This document shows positions 32,848-41,244 of a DNA stretch of 43,098 nt, piece by piece. The notes below the pieces were generated by a model. That model did no database searches, was not told where the DNA came from, and saw only the letters and a list, made by a program, of their open reading frames with translations. This stretch comes from an uncultured Collinsella sp. (GTDB taxonomy: Bacteria; Actinomycetota; Coriobacteriia; Coriobacteriales; Coriobacteriaceae), in assembly GCA_902496845.1 (NCBI GenBank), contig CABVCJ010000010.1, forward strand, positions 1 through 43,098, given 5' to 3'. Both the position numbers and the translations under genes were made by a program. Each line of letters starts with the position of its first letter. The stretch's first letter is position 1.

Positions 32848-32875
32848 ATCGCCGCATCAGCCCCGGGTATACAAT
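32846..32875 (+). promoter_or_regulatory. Possible promoter of the solute-binding/GGDEF pair
   Basis: Strong -10 TACAAT (32870-32875, within TATACAAT) with a weak -35, TTATCG (32846-32851), 18 bases away. If used, the transcript begins near 32882, so an ATG at 32874 would be outside it and GTG 32910 would be the start. Confidence 0.4.
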
Positions 32876-32909
32876 GAAATCCGACTGCTGTTTCGATGAA
32901 GGGAGGCTT

Positions 32910-33746
32910 GTGCCCGGACGTATCAAGCGAGCCGCCATCGTCTCGTTTGCGCTCATGCTCCTTGTTGCCGCCTGTGTGGCCGCCTTGACGTATACCGTTC
33001 GAAGCAGCTCTTTCTCCTCGAATGAAGCCGACAAAGATCTCCCGGTACTCAAAATCGGCGTTACGGATAACGACCCCTATGTGTATGTCGATACCACGGG
33101 CGATTACGCCGGTATCGATATCGACATCGCCCGCGAGGCGTGTGAGCGTGCGGGGCTCAAGCCACAGTTTGTCGATATTGACTGGAACGATCGCGACCGG
33201 CTGCTCGAAAACGGCGATATCGATTGCCTATGGTGTGATTATTCTCCCTGTTATCGCGAGGATAAGTATTACTGGACCGAGCCGTATCTAACCGTGACGG
33301 TCTCGGTTGCCGCCAAGAAAACGAGTGGCATCAAGTCCTTGGCGCATCTCGATGGAAGCAAGACCATCGCGGTAATTGCGGGCTCGGTGAGTGAACGCCG
33401 ATTGCTCGTAGGGGATCTGGAAATCTCGCCGAACGTGCAAATCAAATCGTATGGTTCTGCCGAACTCTGCAAAGCCGCCCTCGCCAAAGGGTATGTCGAC
33501 TGTTGGATGGCGGACGTTCAGCCGCTTGACCGACTTGTCGCCCGGTATCCCGGCCTTTACCGCGTGTTCGCTGACAACGTTATGACGGTTGATCTGGGCG
33601 TCGCGTTTGATGACAGCTATGAAGGACCGATCGTAAAGGATCTCAATACCGCATTGTTTGCCATGGACCGAGATGGCACGATTGACCGTATTGTGGGCAA
33701 TTACAAGACAGGAGCGACGACGGGCGGGCAAGGAGCAAATCCATGA
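32910..33746 (+). CDS. Membrane-anchored solute-binding protein (SBP family 3)
   Basis: About 278 residues. An N-terminal signal/anchor (IKRAAIVSFALMLLVAACVAAL) precedes a periplasmic binding fold: LKIGVTDNDPYVYVDTTGDY, AGIDIDIAREACERAGLKPQ, later DGTIDRIVGNYK. This is the amino-acid-type (SBP_bac_3) pattern. There is no ABC permease or ATPase nearby; instead the next gene, overlapping by 4 bases, encodes a GGDEF protein, so the binding protein may feed a signalling protein. The GTG start at 32910 follows GGGAGG; an in-frame ATG at 32874 lies in the -10 box and is less likely. The ligand cannot be read from sequence. Confidence 0.8.
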   Translation: MPGRIKRAAIVSFALMLLVAACVAALTYTVRSSSFSSNEADKDLPVLKIGVTDNDPYVYVDTTGDYAGIDIDIAREACERAGLKPQFVDIDWNDRDRLLENGDIDCLWCDYSPCYREDKYYWTEPYLTVTVSVAAKKTSGIKSLAHLDGSKTIAVIAGSVSERRLLVGDLEISPNVQIKSYGSAELCKAALAKGYVDCWMADVQPLDRLVARYPGLYRVFADNVMTVDLGVAFDDSYEGPIVKDLNTALFAMDRDGTIDRIVGNYKTGATTGGQGANP

Positions 33747-35542
33747 CAAATGATGAGCACCGCTTGCGTCGAAAGACTCTGGCCGTCATAGCTGTCGGCG
33801 TTATTGTCAGCGCTGTCTTGTTAGGCCTGTTGTATACGGTTGGAACCCATCGCTGCCTCGAAAAAACGCTTGGGTTTGGCCAAGAAACCATGGCGTTTTT
33901 GGAAAACGCTTGCGAAAAATATGACCGCTACGAACAGGGGAGAAAAACCGAAGAGACGCACGATTTGCTCGCCGCGGTCGAATCGTTTGCGACGTTCCTG
34001 TCCTCTGATCGCGTTGAGGTTAACGACGATCTTATCGAGCAATTTGTCCATGCCGAGAACCTTTCGGGGCTGATGGTCATGGACTCCGATGGCCATATGG
34101 CTGCCCACTACGACATCGATGGTCGCGATCCGCTCATGTTGTGGCGAGAGGAGCTGGCCTGTGCGCCGGTCGCATCGATGTATCAAGGTTCCAAAGTGAC
34201 CTACTCAACTGTCGTCGAGCGCCGTGGTGTCGTTTTTGCCGTCTGTGCTATCCCGTATGGCGACGGCGTCGCCTTGGCATACCGCTCATTTGTTTCCGAT
34301 CCAGCGGACGACTATTCATATGCCATAGCCGACGTGCTTTCGAACAGCACCTTCCACCAGGGCCCCACGGTGCTTGTTATGGAGGATGCGGAGATTGTCT
34401 CATCCAACAGCGCCGATGCTGACGTGTCGCTCGCCCGATTCCTCACCAGCGCAGGGGTTGAGTGGAAAGACGATGGCCTAACGCGCATCGAATATCGAGG
34501 AGACAAATGGTACGCGGTGCGTGCGGCATACAAGGACTACCGCCTGTTTGCGCTGTATCCCAAATCTGAGGTCATGTCTGGCAGGATCACATTTGTCGCT
34601 GCTGGCGTCTTGGTGTGCCTTGCGTTTTGGGTCGTGGTACTGTTGGCTCGAAATATCGTTGATCGCCGCAATTTGGTCGAAAAGGATAAACAGCTCGGCA
34701 TTATCAATGCCATAAGCGCCATCTACGATTCGACCTTCCTTTTGCATCTCGACACCCTCGAGATCGAGGGAATCAATATGTCGCCGACGATAGCGAAGAT
34801 ATTTGCCGAGCACAGCGAGGCATATGACTTTATGGACACGGTCTGCCGGGATATCGTGAGCCCCGAAAGCCGCGAAGCGGTTGTGGGACTCGTAGATATA
34901 AGTACGCTTCGCGAACGTATGGAGGGCGTACCGTACTTGGCTGCCGAGGTGCGAGATTGTCGAGGCGCTTGGTACTCGCTACAGGTTGTCCCCCAGCATC
35001 GCGATGAGCAAGGCCGGCTGGAGTCGGTCGTCGTGGCGACGCACAACATATCGATGGTCAAGCATGCCGAGGAGCTGACATACCAAGACAAACTGACGGG
35101 GCTTCGCAACCGCAACTACCTTGAATCGCGCGGAGATAGCCTGGTAAACGAGGGCTTGCCCGTGAGCGTGATTATGTTGGACTGCAATTATCTCAAGCGG
35201 ACCAACGATATCTACGGTCACGAGATGGGGGATGAACTGCTGCGACGGACGGCGTCCGTGCTGCGGCGGGTGGCTGGTGCGGATTACCTGCCGATGCGCG
35301 TTGGCGGCGACGAGTTTTTGCTGGTTTGCCCCCATACTGACAACGAGTCTGCGCTCGGGCTGGAACAGGATCTTCGTCTCGGTCTTGCCGCGGTGAGCGA
35401 TGAGGCACTGACAGTCAGCGCATCGATTGGCGTGGCGACCGTCGAGACGGCTGGAAATACGCTGGCCGATGTATATCGTGTCGCCGACCACAATATGTAT
35501 CGGGAGAAGCGCACAGTCCACGCACGGGGTACGGGCTGCTAA
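33743..35542 (+). CDS. Membrane sensor with GGDEF domain
   Basis: 599 residues. Two membrane helices (~12-34 and ~285-307) flank an extracellular sensor region (~35-280). A PAS-like cytoplasmic segment (~320-430) precedes a GGDEF domain (~440-599) with DKLTGLRNRNYLE and GGDEF (521-525). The metal-binding loop reads LDCNYLKRTND; the usual second Asp is Asn. The inhibitory RxxD motif is not conserved. It probably makes cyclic di-GMP or is a degenerate receptor; the sequence does not settle which. Overlap with the solute-binding gene suggests that ligand binding controls it. Confidence 0.85.
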   Translation: MTNDEHRLRRKTLAVIAVGVIVSAVLLGLLYTVGTHRCLEKTLGFGQETMAFLENACEKYDRYEQGRKTEETHDLLAAVESFATFLSSDRVEVNDDLIEQFVHAENLSGLMVMDSDGHMAAHYDIDGRDPLMLWREELACAPVASMYQGSKVTYSTVVERRGVVFAVCAIPYGDGVALAYRSFVSDPADDYSYAIADVLSNSTFHQGPTVLVMEDAEIVSSNSADADVSLARFLTSAGVEWKDDGLTRIEYRGDKWYAVRAAYKDYRLFALYPKSEVMSGRITFVAAGVLVCLAFWVVVLLARNIVDRRNLVEKDKQLGIINAISAIYDSTFLLHLDTLEIEGINMSPTIAKIFAEHSEAYDFMDTVCRDIVSPESREAVVGLVDISTLRERMEGVPYLAAEVRDCRGAWYSLQVVPQHRDEQGRLESVVVATHNISMVKHAEELTYQDKLTGLRNRNYLESRGDSLVNEGLPVSVIMLDCNYLKRTNDIYGHEMGDELLRRTASVLRRVAGADYLPMRVGGDEFLLVCPHTDNESALGLEQDLRLGLAAVSDEALTVSASIGVATVETAGNTLADVYRVADHNMYREKRTVHARGTGC

Positions 35543-35655
35543 TCTTGCCCCCACTAATCTATGCATCGTAGGATGTTGAATCGGTGCTTACGATAATAAG
35601 TCGGCCCAGGCGGGGATAATAGACGTCTGAAATTTCTTTCTGAGAGGGGATCTCA

Positions 35656-35919
35656 ATGATTAGTTTTGACTACAAGCCTCAGGGTGTATGCTCTCGCAAT
35701 ATCCACCTCAATCTTTCCGATGACGGCAGCAAAGTGCTGGGCGTCGAGTTTACCGGCGGCTGCGACGGCAATCTCAAGGCTATCTCCAAGCTGGTCGAGG
35801 GTGCTCCTGCCGATCGCGTAATCGAGGTTCTCGCCGGTAATACCTGCGGTATGAAAAAGACCTCCTGCGCCGATCAGCTTACGCGCGCTATCGAGGCCGC
35901 TCGCGCCGAGATCGCCTAA
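35656..35919 (+). CDS. TSCPD-domain protein
   Basis: 87 residues matching the small TSCPD family (TIGR03905-like), also found as the C-terminal domain of some class II ribonucleotide reductases. Four cysteines (C12, C36, C64, C71) sit in GVCSRN, TGGCDGN, GNTCGM and TSCADQ, suggesting a zinc site. The ATG has GAGAGGGG upstream. Its stop overlaps the next start (TAATG). The function of free-standing TSCPD proteins is not clear to me. Confidence 0.85.
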   Translation: MISFDYKPQGVCSRNIHLNLSDDGSKVLGVEFTGGCDGNLKAISKLVEGAPADRVIEVLAGNTCGMKKTSCADQLTRAIEAARAEIA

Positions 35920-37130
35920 TGGGTATCGCCGACCGCTTTAAGAATGGAATAACGCGTCGAGGTTTTGTGCTGGGTGGCGCCGCTACCGGTACTGCTGCCG
36001 TACTGGCCGGTTGCTCGAAAAAAACGGGCACGAGTGATGATGCCGCCGGCGAGCCGCAGGTTATCAAGGACGATTCAAAGATTGTCTCGATTACGGATGA
36101 GTACGAGGCTGTCGAAATCGACCTCGAGCCTGCAGCTTCATGGACATTGCCTCTGGGTACGCTGCTGTACTACTGCGACGGCGATTACGCCGCGGCGATG
36201 ATGGCACCCGCATCGGCGCGGCATGCCAACACGCTCGGTGTGCTCAACCTGGGCGACGGTTCGCTCACGACACTCATCGAGGACCCCGTCGAAGGTGCGG
36301 GGTATTCGTTTTACGATGTCCGCGCCGGCGATGGCGTATTTGCTTGGATCGAGATGAACTTTGCGAACGCATCGTGGAAGCTCTATGCGCAAAATACGGC
36401 AGGCGCGTCGCTTGCCGGCGATGCGGTCGAGCTCGACCGAGGCGGCAAGGACTACGATCCGCCGCTGTTTACGGCGTTCGGATCGTCCGTCATTTGGTAC
36501 AAGATGCCTGCTGCAGGCGGCAATAAGACGAGCCATGACTCGTATTGCTACCGCCGCTCGCTCGATGAGGCAAAGGCCGAGGCCATTTGGAAGTCAACGG
36601 GTCGCTTTGCATCCGCCCCGCGCGTGAGTGACGGCATCTTGACCATTTCCCCGCGTGTGCGCAACGACGAGGGCGTCTACTACGGCATGACGGCGATCGA
36701 CCTGACGGACGGCAACAATACCAAGAGGGCTCAGCTGGTCCTTCCCTCATCGGTGTCTCCCTTCGAGGCCGTATATATGGGTGACACGTTTGTGTTCTCC
36801 ATCGAGGCCACCTATAACGGCGTGGGAAGTCTAGGCAACATGGGCACCTATATCGGTAACGAGAACGGGACGTTCCTATTCCTGTCGCGCGAGCCGCTTG
36901 CGTGTGCTGCCGGCAGAAAGGGCAAATATCTGGTTAAGGTTCAGGCCTCGCATTTTCTGATCGATACCTCCGCCAAAACCTATGGTTCGCTGCTGTCGCC
37001 CGACCGCGCTCTCGAATATGGCGATTATCCAGCTACGGCGGGTAAATCGAATACGTTTTTAACCTATGCCACGGTGCGTAATAGCCAAGGAATTCCCGAG
37101 ACGGTCACTGCCCGCCTGTTCTCTCTTTAG
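35919..37130 (+). CDS. Tat-exported lipoprotein with beta-propeller-like repeats
   Basis: 403 residues. The N-terminus has a twin-arginine motif (TRRGFVLGG) and a lipobox (LAGC, cysteine at ~33), so it should be exported folded by Tat and lipid-anchored outside. The rest is beta-strand-rich with recurring WY/T-D units, and resembles a beta-propeller, but I cannot name a family. It is translationally coupled to the TSCPD gene. Substrate or role unknown. Confidence 0.8.
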   Translation: MGIADRFKNGITRRGFVLGGAATGTAAVLAGCSKKTGTSDDAAGEPQVIKDDSKIVSITDEYEAVEIDLEPAASWTLPLGTLLYYCDGDYAAAMMAPASARHANTLGVLNLGDGSLTTLIEDPVEGAGYSFYDVRAGDGVFAWIEMNFANASWKLYAQNTAGASLAGDAVELDRGGKDYDPPLFTAFGSSVIWYKMPAAGGNKTSHDSYCYRRSLDEAKAEAIWKSTGRFASAPRVSDGILTISPRVRNDEGVYYGMTAIDLTDGNNTKRAQLVLPSSVSPFEAVYMGDTFVFSIEATYNGVGSLGNMGTYIGNENGTFLFLSREPLACAAGRKGKYLVKVQASHFLIDTSAKTYGSLLSPDRALEYGDYPATAGKSNTFLTYATVRNSQGIPETVTARLFSL

Positions 37131-37188
37131 CGCCGAGGGGTTAAAAAGGCGCCAACGGGGGAATAAGCGCGTTGTAATTGTGAGTGCC

Positions 37189-37227
37189 GCCCGCCGAGCC
37201 GCCGCACTGTAGCGGTGCTCGGTGGGC
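37189..37227. other. Large hairpin in the gap before the response regulator
   Basis: GCCCGCCGAGC (37189-37199) pairs with GCTCGGTGGGC (37217-37227, one G-T pair), with an inner CGCCGC/GCGG helix. No T tract follows. It may stop the preceding transcript or act in the regulator's leader. Nothing else clear was seen in 37131-37282. Confidence 0.5.
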
Positions 37228-37282
37228 ATAGGTGCGTTAAAATGGGCTTGTTCTTAGTTAATTGAGACAGGGGGGCCGTGTT

Positions 37283-38005
37283 ATGGCTTCAGATGCAAAA
37301 AAGATTCTGCTGGTCGAGGACGAGAAGGCAATCCGTGACGCTGTCGCTGCCTATCTCGAGCGCGAGGGCTACTGGGTTGTTGGCGTCGGCGACGGCCAGT
37401 CTGCGATCGAGGAGTTCGAGAAGCACCAGTTCGACCTGGTTGTACTCGATCTTATGCTCCCCAAGATTCCCGGCGAGCGCGTTTGCCGCACTATCCGCGA
37501 TACCTCGGATGTGCCCATTATCATGCTTACCGCCAAGGGCGAGATCGAGGATCGCATCATCGGCCTCGAGCTTGGTGCCGACGACTACCTGATCAAGCCG
37601 TTCTCGCCGCGCGAGCTCGTCGCCCGCGTCCGTGCCCTGTTCCGCCGTGCTCACCAGGCAGACGAGCCTGCCGTTGAGGTGCTCGACTTTGGCGATCTGG
37701 TCATCGATATCTCAGGACACAAGATTTTGGTCGAGGACAAGGAAGTAGACCTGACTGCTTCCGAGTTTAAGTTGCTCACCACGCTTGCTCGTCATCCCGG
37801 TCGTGTCTATAACCGTATGGAGCTGGTCGAGAAGGTGCTCGGCTACGACTTTGAGGGTTACGAGCGCACCATCGACAGCCACGTGAAGAACCTTCGCGCC
37901 AAGCTGGGCGACGACCCCAAGAAGCCTAAGTGGCTCTACACCGTTCACGGTGTCGGCTATCGCTTTGAGGCCCCGGCCAAGACCGATAAGTCGGACGAGA
38001 AATAG
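37283..38005 (+). CDS. OmpR/PhoB-family response regulator
   Basis: 240 residues. Receiver domain ~8-118: KILLVEDEKAIRD, phospho-acceptor D56 (VVLDLMLP), LTAKGE and LIKPFSPREL. A winged-helix DNA-binding domain ~135-232 ends SHVKNLRAKLGDD with YTVHGVGYRFE. The ATG at 37283 follows AGGGGGG by 7 bases; an upstream GTG reading from 37262 is less likely. The partner kinase gene follows 11 bases on. The target genes cannot be told from the sequence. Confidence 0.93.
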   Translation: MASDAKKILLVEDEKAIRDAVAAYLEREGYWVVGVGDGQSAIEEFEKHQFDLVVLDLMLPKIPGERVCRTIRDTSDVPIIMLTAKGEIEDRIIGLELGADDYLIKPFSPRELVARVRALFRRAHQADEPAVEVLDFGDLVIDISGHKILVEDKEVDLTASEFKLLTTLARHPGRVYNRMELVEKVLGYDFEGYERTIDSHVKNLRAKLGDDPKKPKWLYTVHGVGYRFEAPAKTDKSDEK

Positions 38006-38016
38006 GGAAATCACAT

Positions 38017-39582
38017 ATGACACCTGCGCGCTTTGAAATCGGACAAAAGCACAAGCAGGAGAACGAGGCGGGTTCCAAGGCAAGTTGGAACACGCCTCGT
38101 TCCGATTCACGGCCAGCGATGAGCTATCCCTCGCGCATGGCATTGGCTTTTGCCCTGACGTCGCTCATGACGGTATTGGTGCTGGTGGGCGTTGTCTCCG
38201 TTGTGTGGGGCACCGTCTTTTCGGATTACACGCGCTCCAATATCGTCGAGATCGCCAATTCTGCTGCCGAAAAGCTTGCGACGTCGTATGAGGAAAACGG
38301 CAGCTGGACTGCGGGCGAGCTGCGCACGGTCGCGACATCGAGTTTGGTGTCCGACGACCTGAGTATGCAGGTCGTCAACAAGAAAGGCGTTGTCGTCTAT
38401 GACGACTCATGGCCTTCGGCAAGTGCGACCGCCGATGTGCGCGAGAGCGAATCACCGTCGAGCAGCTCGAGCGGTAAAAAGGCCTCGCATAGCCCGGTCT
38501 CGTCGGCGCCCACCGACTCCGATAGCGTCGCCAACGTCGAAATCATAACGTCTTCCGGCGAGCATGTCGGACAGGTAAAGCTGTGGGCCATCGGCTCCGA
38601 CGCTCTGCTCACCAAGGCGGACTCTGCGTTTAGGGAGAAGACCTTTAACGCCATGGCCCTCGCCGCGGTTGTTGCAATCTGCATTTCGGTCGTTATCGGA
38701 TCGCTCGTGTCGCGCATGCTCACCAAGCCGATTCATCGCATCACCAGTACCGCAAAGCAAATCCGTGACGGCGACCTGTCGGCTCGTACGGGCTTGCGCG
38801 GCGATGACGAAATCGATCAGCTGGGAGAGACCTTCGACGAGATGGCCACCTCGCTGGAGAAGGATATGAAACACGAGAAGCGCCTGACCTCAGACGTTGC
38901 ACACGAGCTTCGCACGCCGCTTATGGCCATGCTCGCAACGGTCGAGGCCATGCAGGATGGCGTGTATCCCACCGACGATGAGCATTTGGAGACCGTTGCT
39001 TCCGAGACGCGTCGCCTGGCTCGTCTGGTGCAGCAGATGCTCGACCTGTCGCGCATGGAAAACAGCACGGCCCCGCTCAACCTTGAGCCGGTGGACATGG
39101 TTCCTTTCGTGCGTTCCATCGTCAATGCCCAGGAGCGCCTGTTTGTCGACCGCGATCTGCGCTTGCGCTTTGCTGACGAGACCCAAGGTCACGACGATGT
39201 CGTCGAGGCCGATCCCGACATGATTACGCAGTGCGTCATCAACCTCATGAGCAACGCCATGCGCTACACCCCCGAGGGCGGTTGGGTCGTGGTGTCGGTG
39301 CTCAGTGACCGCAAGCATGTCAGTATTGCCGTTTCGGATACCGGTATCGGTATTGCCAAGGACGACCTGTCGCGCATCTTCGGGCGATTTTGGCGCGCAG
39401 ATGCCAGCCGCGCCCGCGAAGCCGGCGGCCTGGGCGTTGGCCTCGCCGTGACCAAGCAAATCGTCGAGCGTCACCATGGCTACATATCCGTGGAGTCGGA
39501 GCTTGGAAAGGGTACGACTTTTACGATTCATCTGCCTCGCGAGCACACGGCGGACGCGGCATCTACTACAATGGAGCACTAG
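38017..39582 (+). CDS. Sensor histidine kinase
   Basis: 521 residues. Two membrane helices (~42-66, ~211-232) bracket an external sensor with a Ser-rich patch (~145-170). HAMP ~232-285, then the H-box SDVAHELRTPL (H296), N box NLMSNAMRYTPEGG, G1 DTGIGIAKDD, F box FGRFWRAD and G2 GLGVGLAV. It should phosphorylate the preceding response regulator. The first ~35 residues are hydrophilic and a later ATG exists, but neither start has a strong ribosome site, so the start is uncertain. Confidence 0.92.
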   Translation: MTPARFEIGQKHKQENEAGSKASWNTPRSDSRPAMSYPSRMALAFALTSLMTVLVLVGVVSVVWGTVFSDYTRSNIVEIANSAAEKLATSYEENGSWTAGELRTVATSSLVSDDLSMQVVNKKGVVVYDDSWPSASATADVRESESPSSSSSGKKASHSPVSSAPTDSDSVANVEIITSSGEHVGQVKLWAIGSDALLTKADSAFREKTFNAMALAAVVAICISVVIGSLVSRMLTKPIHRITSTAKQIRDGDLSARTGLRGDDEIDQLGETFDEMATSLEKDMKHEKRLTSDVAHELRTPLMAMLATVEAMQDGVYPTDDEHLETVASETRRLARLVQQMLDLSRMENSTAPLNLEPVDMVPFVRSIVNAQERLFVDRDLRLRFADETQGHDDVVEADPDMITQCVINLMSNAMRYTPEGGWVVVSVLSDRKHVSIAVSDTGIGIAKDDLSRIFGRFWRADASRAREAGGLGVGLAVTKQIVERHHGYISVESELGKGTTFTIHLPREHTADAASTTMEH

Positions 39583-39640
39583 CTTTTCGCTATTCGGTGA
39601 AGGAGGGGCCGCGTTCCTGCCGCTCCGAGTTTGCGAAAAC

Positions 39641-39660
39641 ATGCGGGAAAGAACCCGCAT
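39641..39660. other. Hairpin in the purC leader
   Basis: ATGCGGG (39641-39647) / CCCGCAT (39654-39660), loop AAAGAA, in the 109-base gap upstream of purC. It could be a weak terminator of the kinase transcript or a regulatory element of purC. Confidence 0.4.
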
Positions 39661-39691
39661 TTCTGTCGTATTTAGGTAAGGAGTGACTCAC

Positions 39692-40579
39692 GTGACAACG
39701 ATGGAGCGTCGTCCGGATTCCCGTGGCAAGGTTCGTGATATCTACGATGCCGGCGAAAACCTTTTGATGGTCGCCACCGATCGCATTTCTGCGTTCGACT
39801 TTATTCTCCCCGACGAGATTCCGTTTAAGGGAGAGGTGCTCAACCGCATCTCGGCATTCTGGTTCGACAAGTTTGCCGATATCGTCCCCAACCACCTCGT
39901 CTCCATCGACCCGGCGGATTTCCCTGAGGAGTTTGCCGAGTATCGTGACTACCTCGCAGGCCGCGCCATGCTGGTCAAGAAGGCCCAGACGATTCCTATC
40001 GAGTGCATCGTCCGCGGTTATCTGACCGGTTCGGGCAAGAAGACCTATGACGAGAACGGCACCGTATGCGGCATCCAGCTGCCCGAGGGTCTGACCGAGG
40101 CCTCCAAGCTTCCCGAGCCGCTGTTCACGCCGTCCACGAAGGCCGAGATCGGCGACCACGACGAGAACATTTCGTTCGAGCGTTGCTGCGAGATCGTGGG
40201 TGAGGATATCGCCGCGCAGATTCGCGACCTGTCCCTCAAGATTTACAAGGCTGCCGCCGAGTATGCCGCGACTCGAGGCATCATCATCGCCGACACCAAG
40301 TTCGAGTTTGGTGTTATCGATGGCAAGGTTACGCTGATCGACGAGTGCCTCACGCCCGACTCCAGCCGTTTCTGGCCTGCCGCCAGCTACGAGGAGGGCA
40401 AGATTCAGCCCAGCTACGACAAACAATTCGTCCGCAATTGGCTCAAAGCCAACTGGGATATGACGGGGGAGACCCCGCACCTGCCCGCCGAGGTCATCGA
40501 TGGCACGTCCGAGCGCTATCGCGAGGCCTTCCAGATCATCACGGGCTCCCAGTTCACAAGCATGAAGGAGAACGCATAA
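39692..40579 (+). CDS. purC: SAICAR synthetase
   Basis: Phosphoribosylaminoimidazole-succinocarboxamide synthase, the step before PurB in purine synthesis. Motifs: RGKVRDIYDAGENLLMVATD, DRISAFDFILPDEIPFKG, ECIVRGYLTGSG, IIIADTKFEFG and CLTPDSSRFWP. 295 residues from GTG 39692, 8 bases after AAGGAG (39678-39683); the upstream in-frame GTG at 39683 overlaps that site. The long eukaryote-like C-terminal version (IQPSYDKQFVRNWL) fits many actinobacteria. Next gene begins directly after the stop. Confidence 0.94.
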   Translation: MTTMERRPDSRGKVRDIYDAGENLLMVATDRISAFDFILPDEIPFKGEVLNRISAFWFDKFADIVPNHLVSIDPADFPEEFAEYRDYLAGRAMLVKKAQTIPIECIVRGYLTGSGKKTYDENGTVCGIQLPEGLTEASKLPEPLFTPSTKAEIGDHDENISFERCCEIVGEDIAAQIRDLSLKIYKAAAEYAATRGIIIADTKFEFGVIDGKVTLIDECLTPDSSRFWPAASYEEGKIQPSYDKQFVRNWLKANWDMTGETPHLPAEVIDGTSERYREAFQIITGSQFTSMKENA

Positions 40580-41155
40580 GTGAGTACCCGTAGCGCCACG
40601 AACAAGCGCACGCAATCCCACGAAGTTACCGGGGTTGCGCGCAAGTCCGCCGCATCTGCTAAGCCCGCCCGCCAGGCAGCGAGCTCCGTTCGCGTCGTGC
40701 CGGCATCATCCAAGGCACGCCGCAAGGAGCTCGAGAAGGGCGAAAACCTGGAAGGTCTTTCCAAGGAGGAAAAGCGCGCCCGCAAGGCCAAACAGCGTGC
40801 CCGCGAGGATCGCATCTACACGGTGTCGAATATCCTCCTCAAGCAGGATGAGGACTACACCAAGCGCCGTCGTATCTGGTGGGCCGTGCTCGCCATCGGC
40901 ATGGTACTCGTCGTGGCAATTTGGGCTTCGCTCTACTTCGCTCCCGGCGGCACGGTGTCCAGCCCCGTCCAGATGGTCGGCATCGTTTTGTCCTATGTCA
41001 TCATCCTGGGTGACTTTATCTACGACTTCGTTCGTATCCGTCCCCTGCGCAACATGTACCGCACGCAGGCCGAGGGCATGTCCGAGAACAAGCTCAACGC
41101 TCTTATTGAGCGCGCGGCTGCCGAGGAGGACAAGAAGGACTCCAAGAAGAAGTAG
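40580..41155 (+). CDS. Two-helix membrane protein with basic N-terminus
   Basis: 191 residues. Residues 1-70 are Lys/Arg/Ala-rich and probably disordered. Two hydrophobic helices (~98-120, ~130-150) follow, and the C-terminus is highly charged (EEDKKDSKKK). The GTG start begins right after the purC stop, with AAGGAG 9 bases upstream, so it is cotranscribed with purC. No family recognised. Confidence 0.75.
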   Translation: MSTRSATNKRTQSHEVTGVARKSAASAKPARQAASSVRVVPASSKARRKELEKGENLEGLSKEEKRARKAKQRAREDRIYTVSNILLKQDEDYTKRRRIWWAVLAIGMVLVVAIWASLYFAPGGTVSSPVQMVGIVLSYVIILGDFIYDFVRIRPLRNMYRTQAEGMSENKLNALIERAAAEEDKKDSKKK

Positions 41156-41186
41156 CGTTTGTATTCATACATATCGCTAAGATATA

Positions 41187-41216
41187 AGGCGCGTCGTTTT
41201 AGCGGCGCGCCTTTTT
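41187..41216 (+). terminator. Terminator after the membrane-protein gene
   Basis: GGCGCG (41188-41193) / CGCGCC (41206-41211) with an inner loop, followed by TTTTT. It ends the purC transcript. Confidence 0.75.
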
Positions 41217-41244
41217 ACTGTTCTATAGATAGATGGAGTGGCAC

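Noticed and set aside
39597..39686. A 29-codon frame before purC that could be a leader peptide
   Set aside because: There is no ribosome site and no run of purine-related or regulatory codons; it is the tail of a shadow frame.
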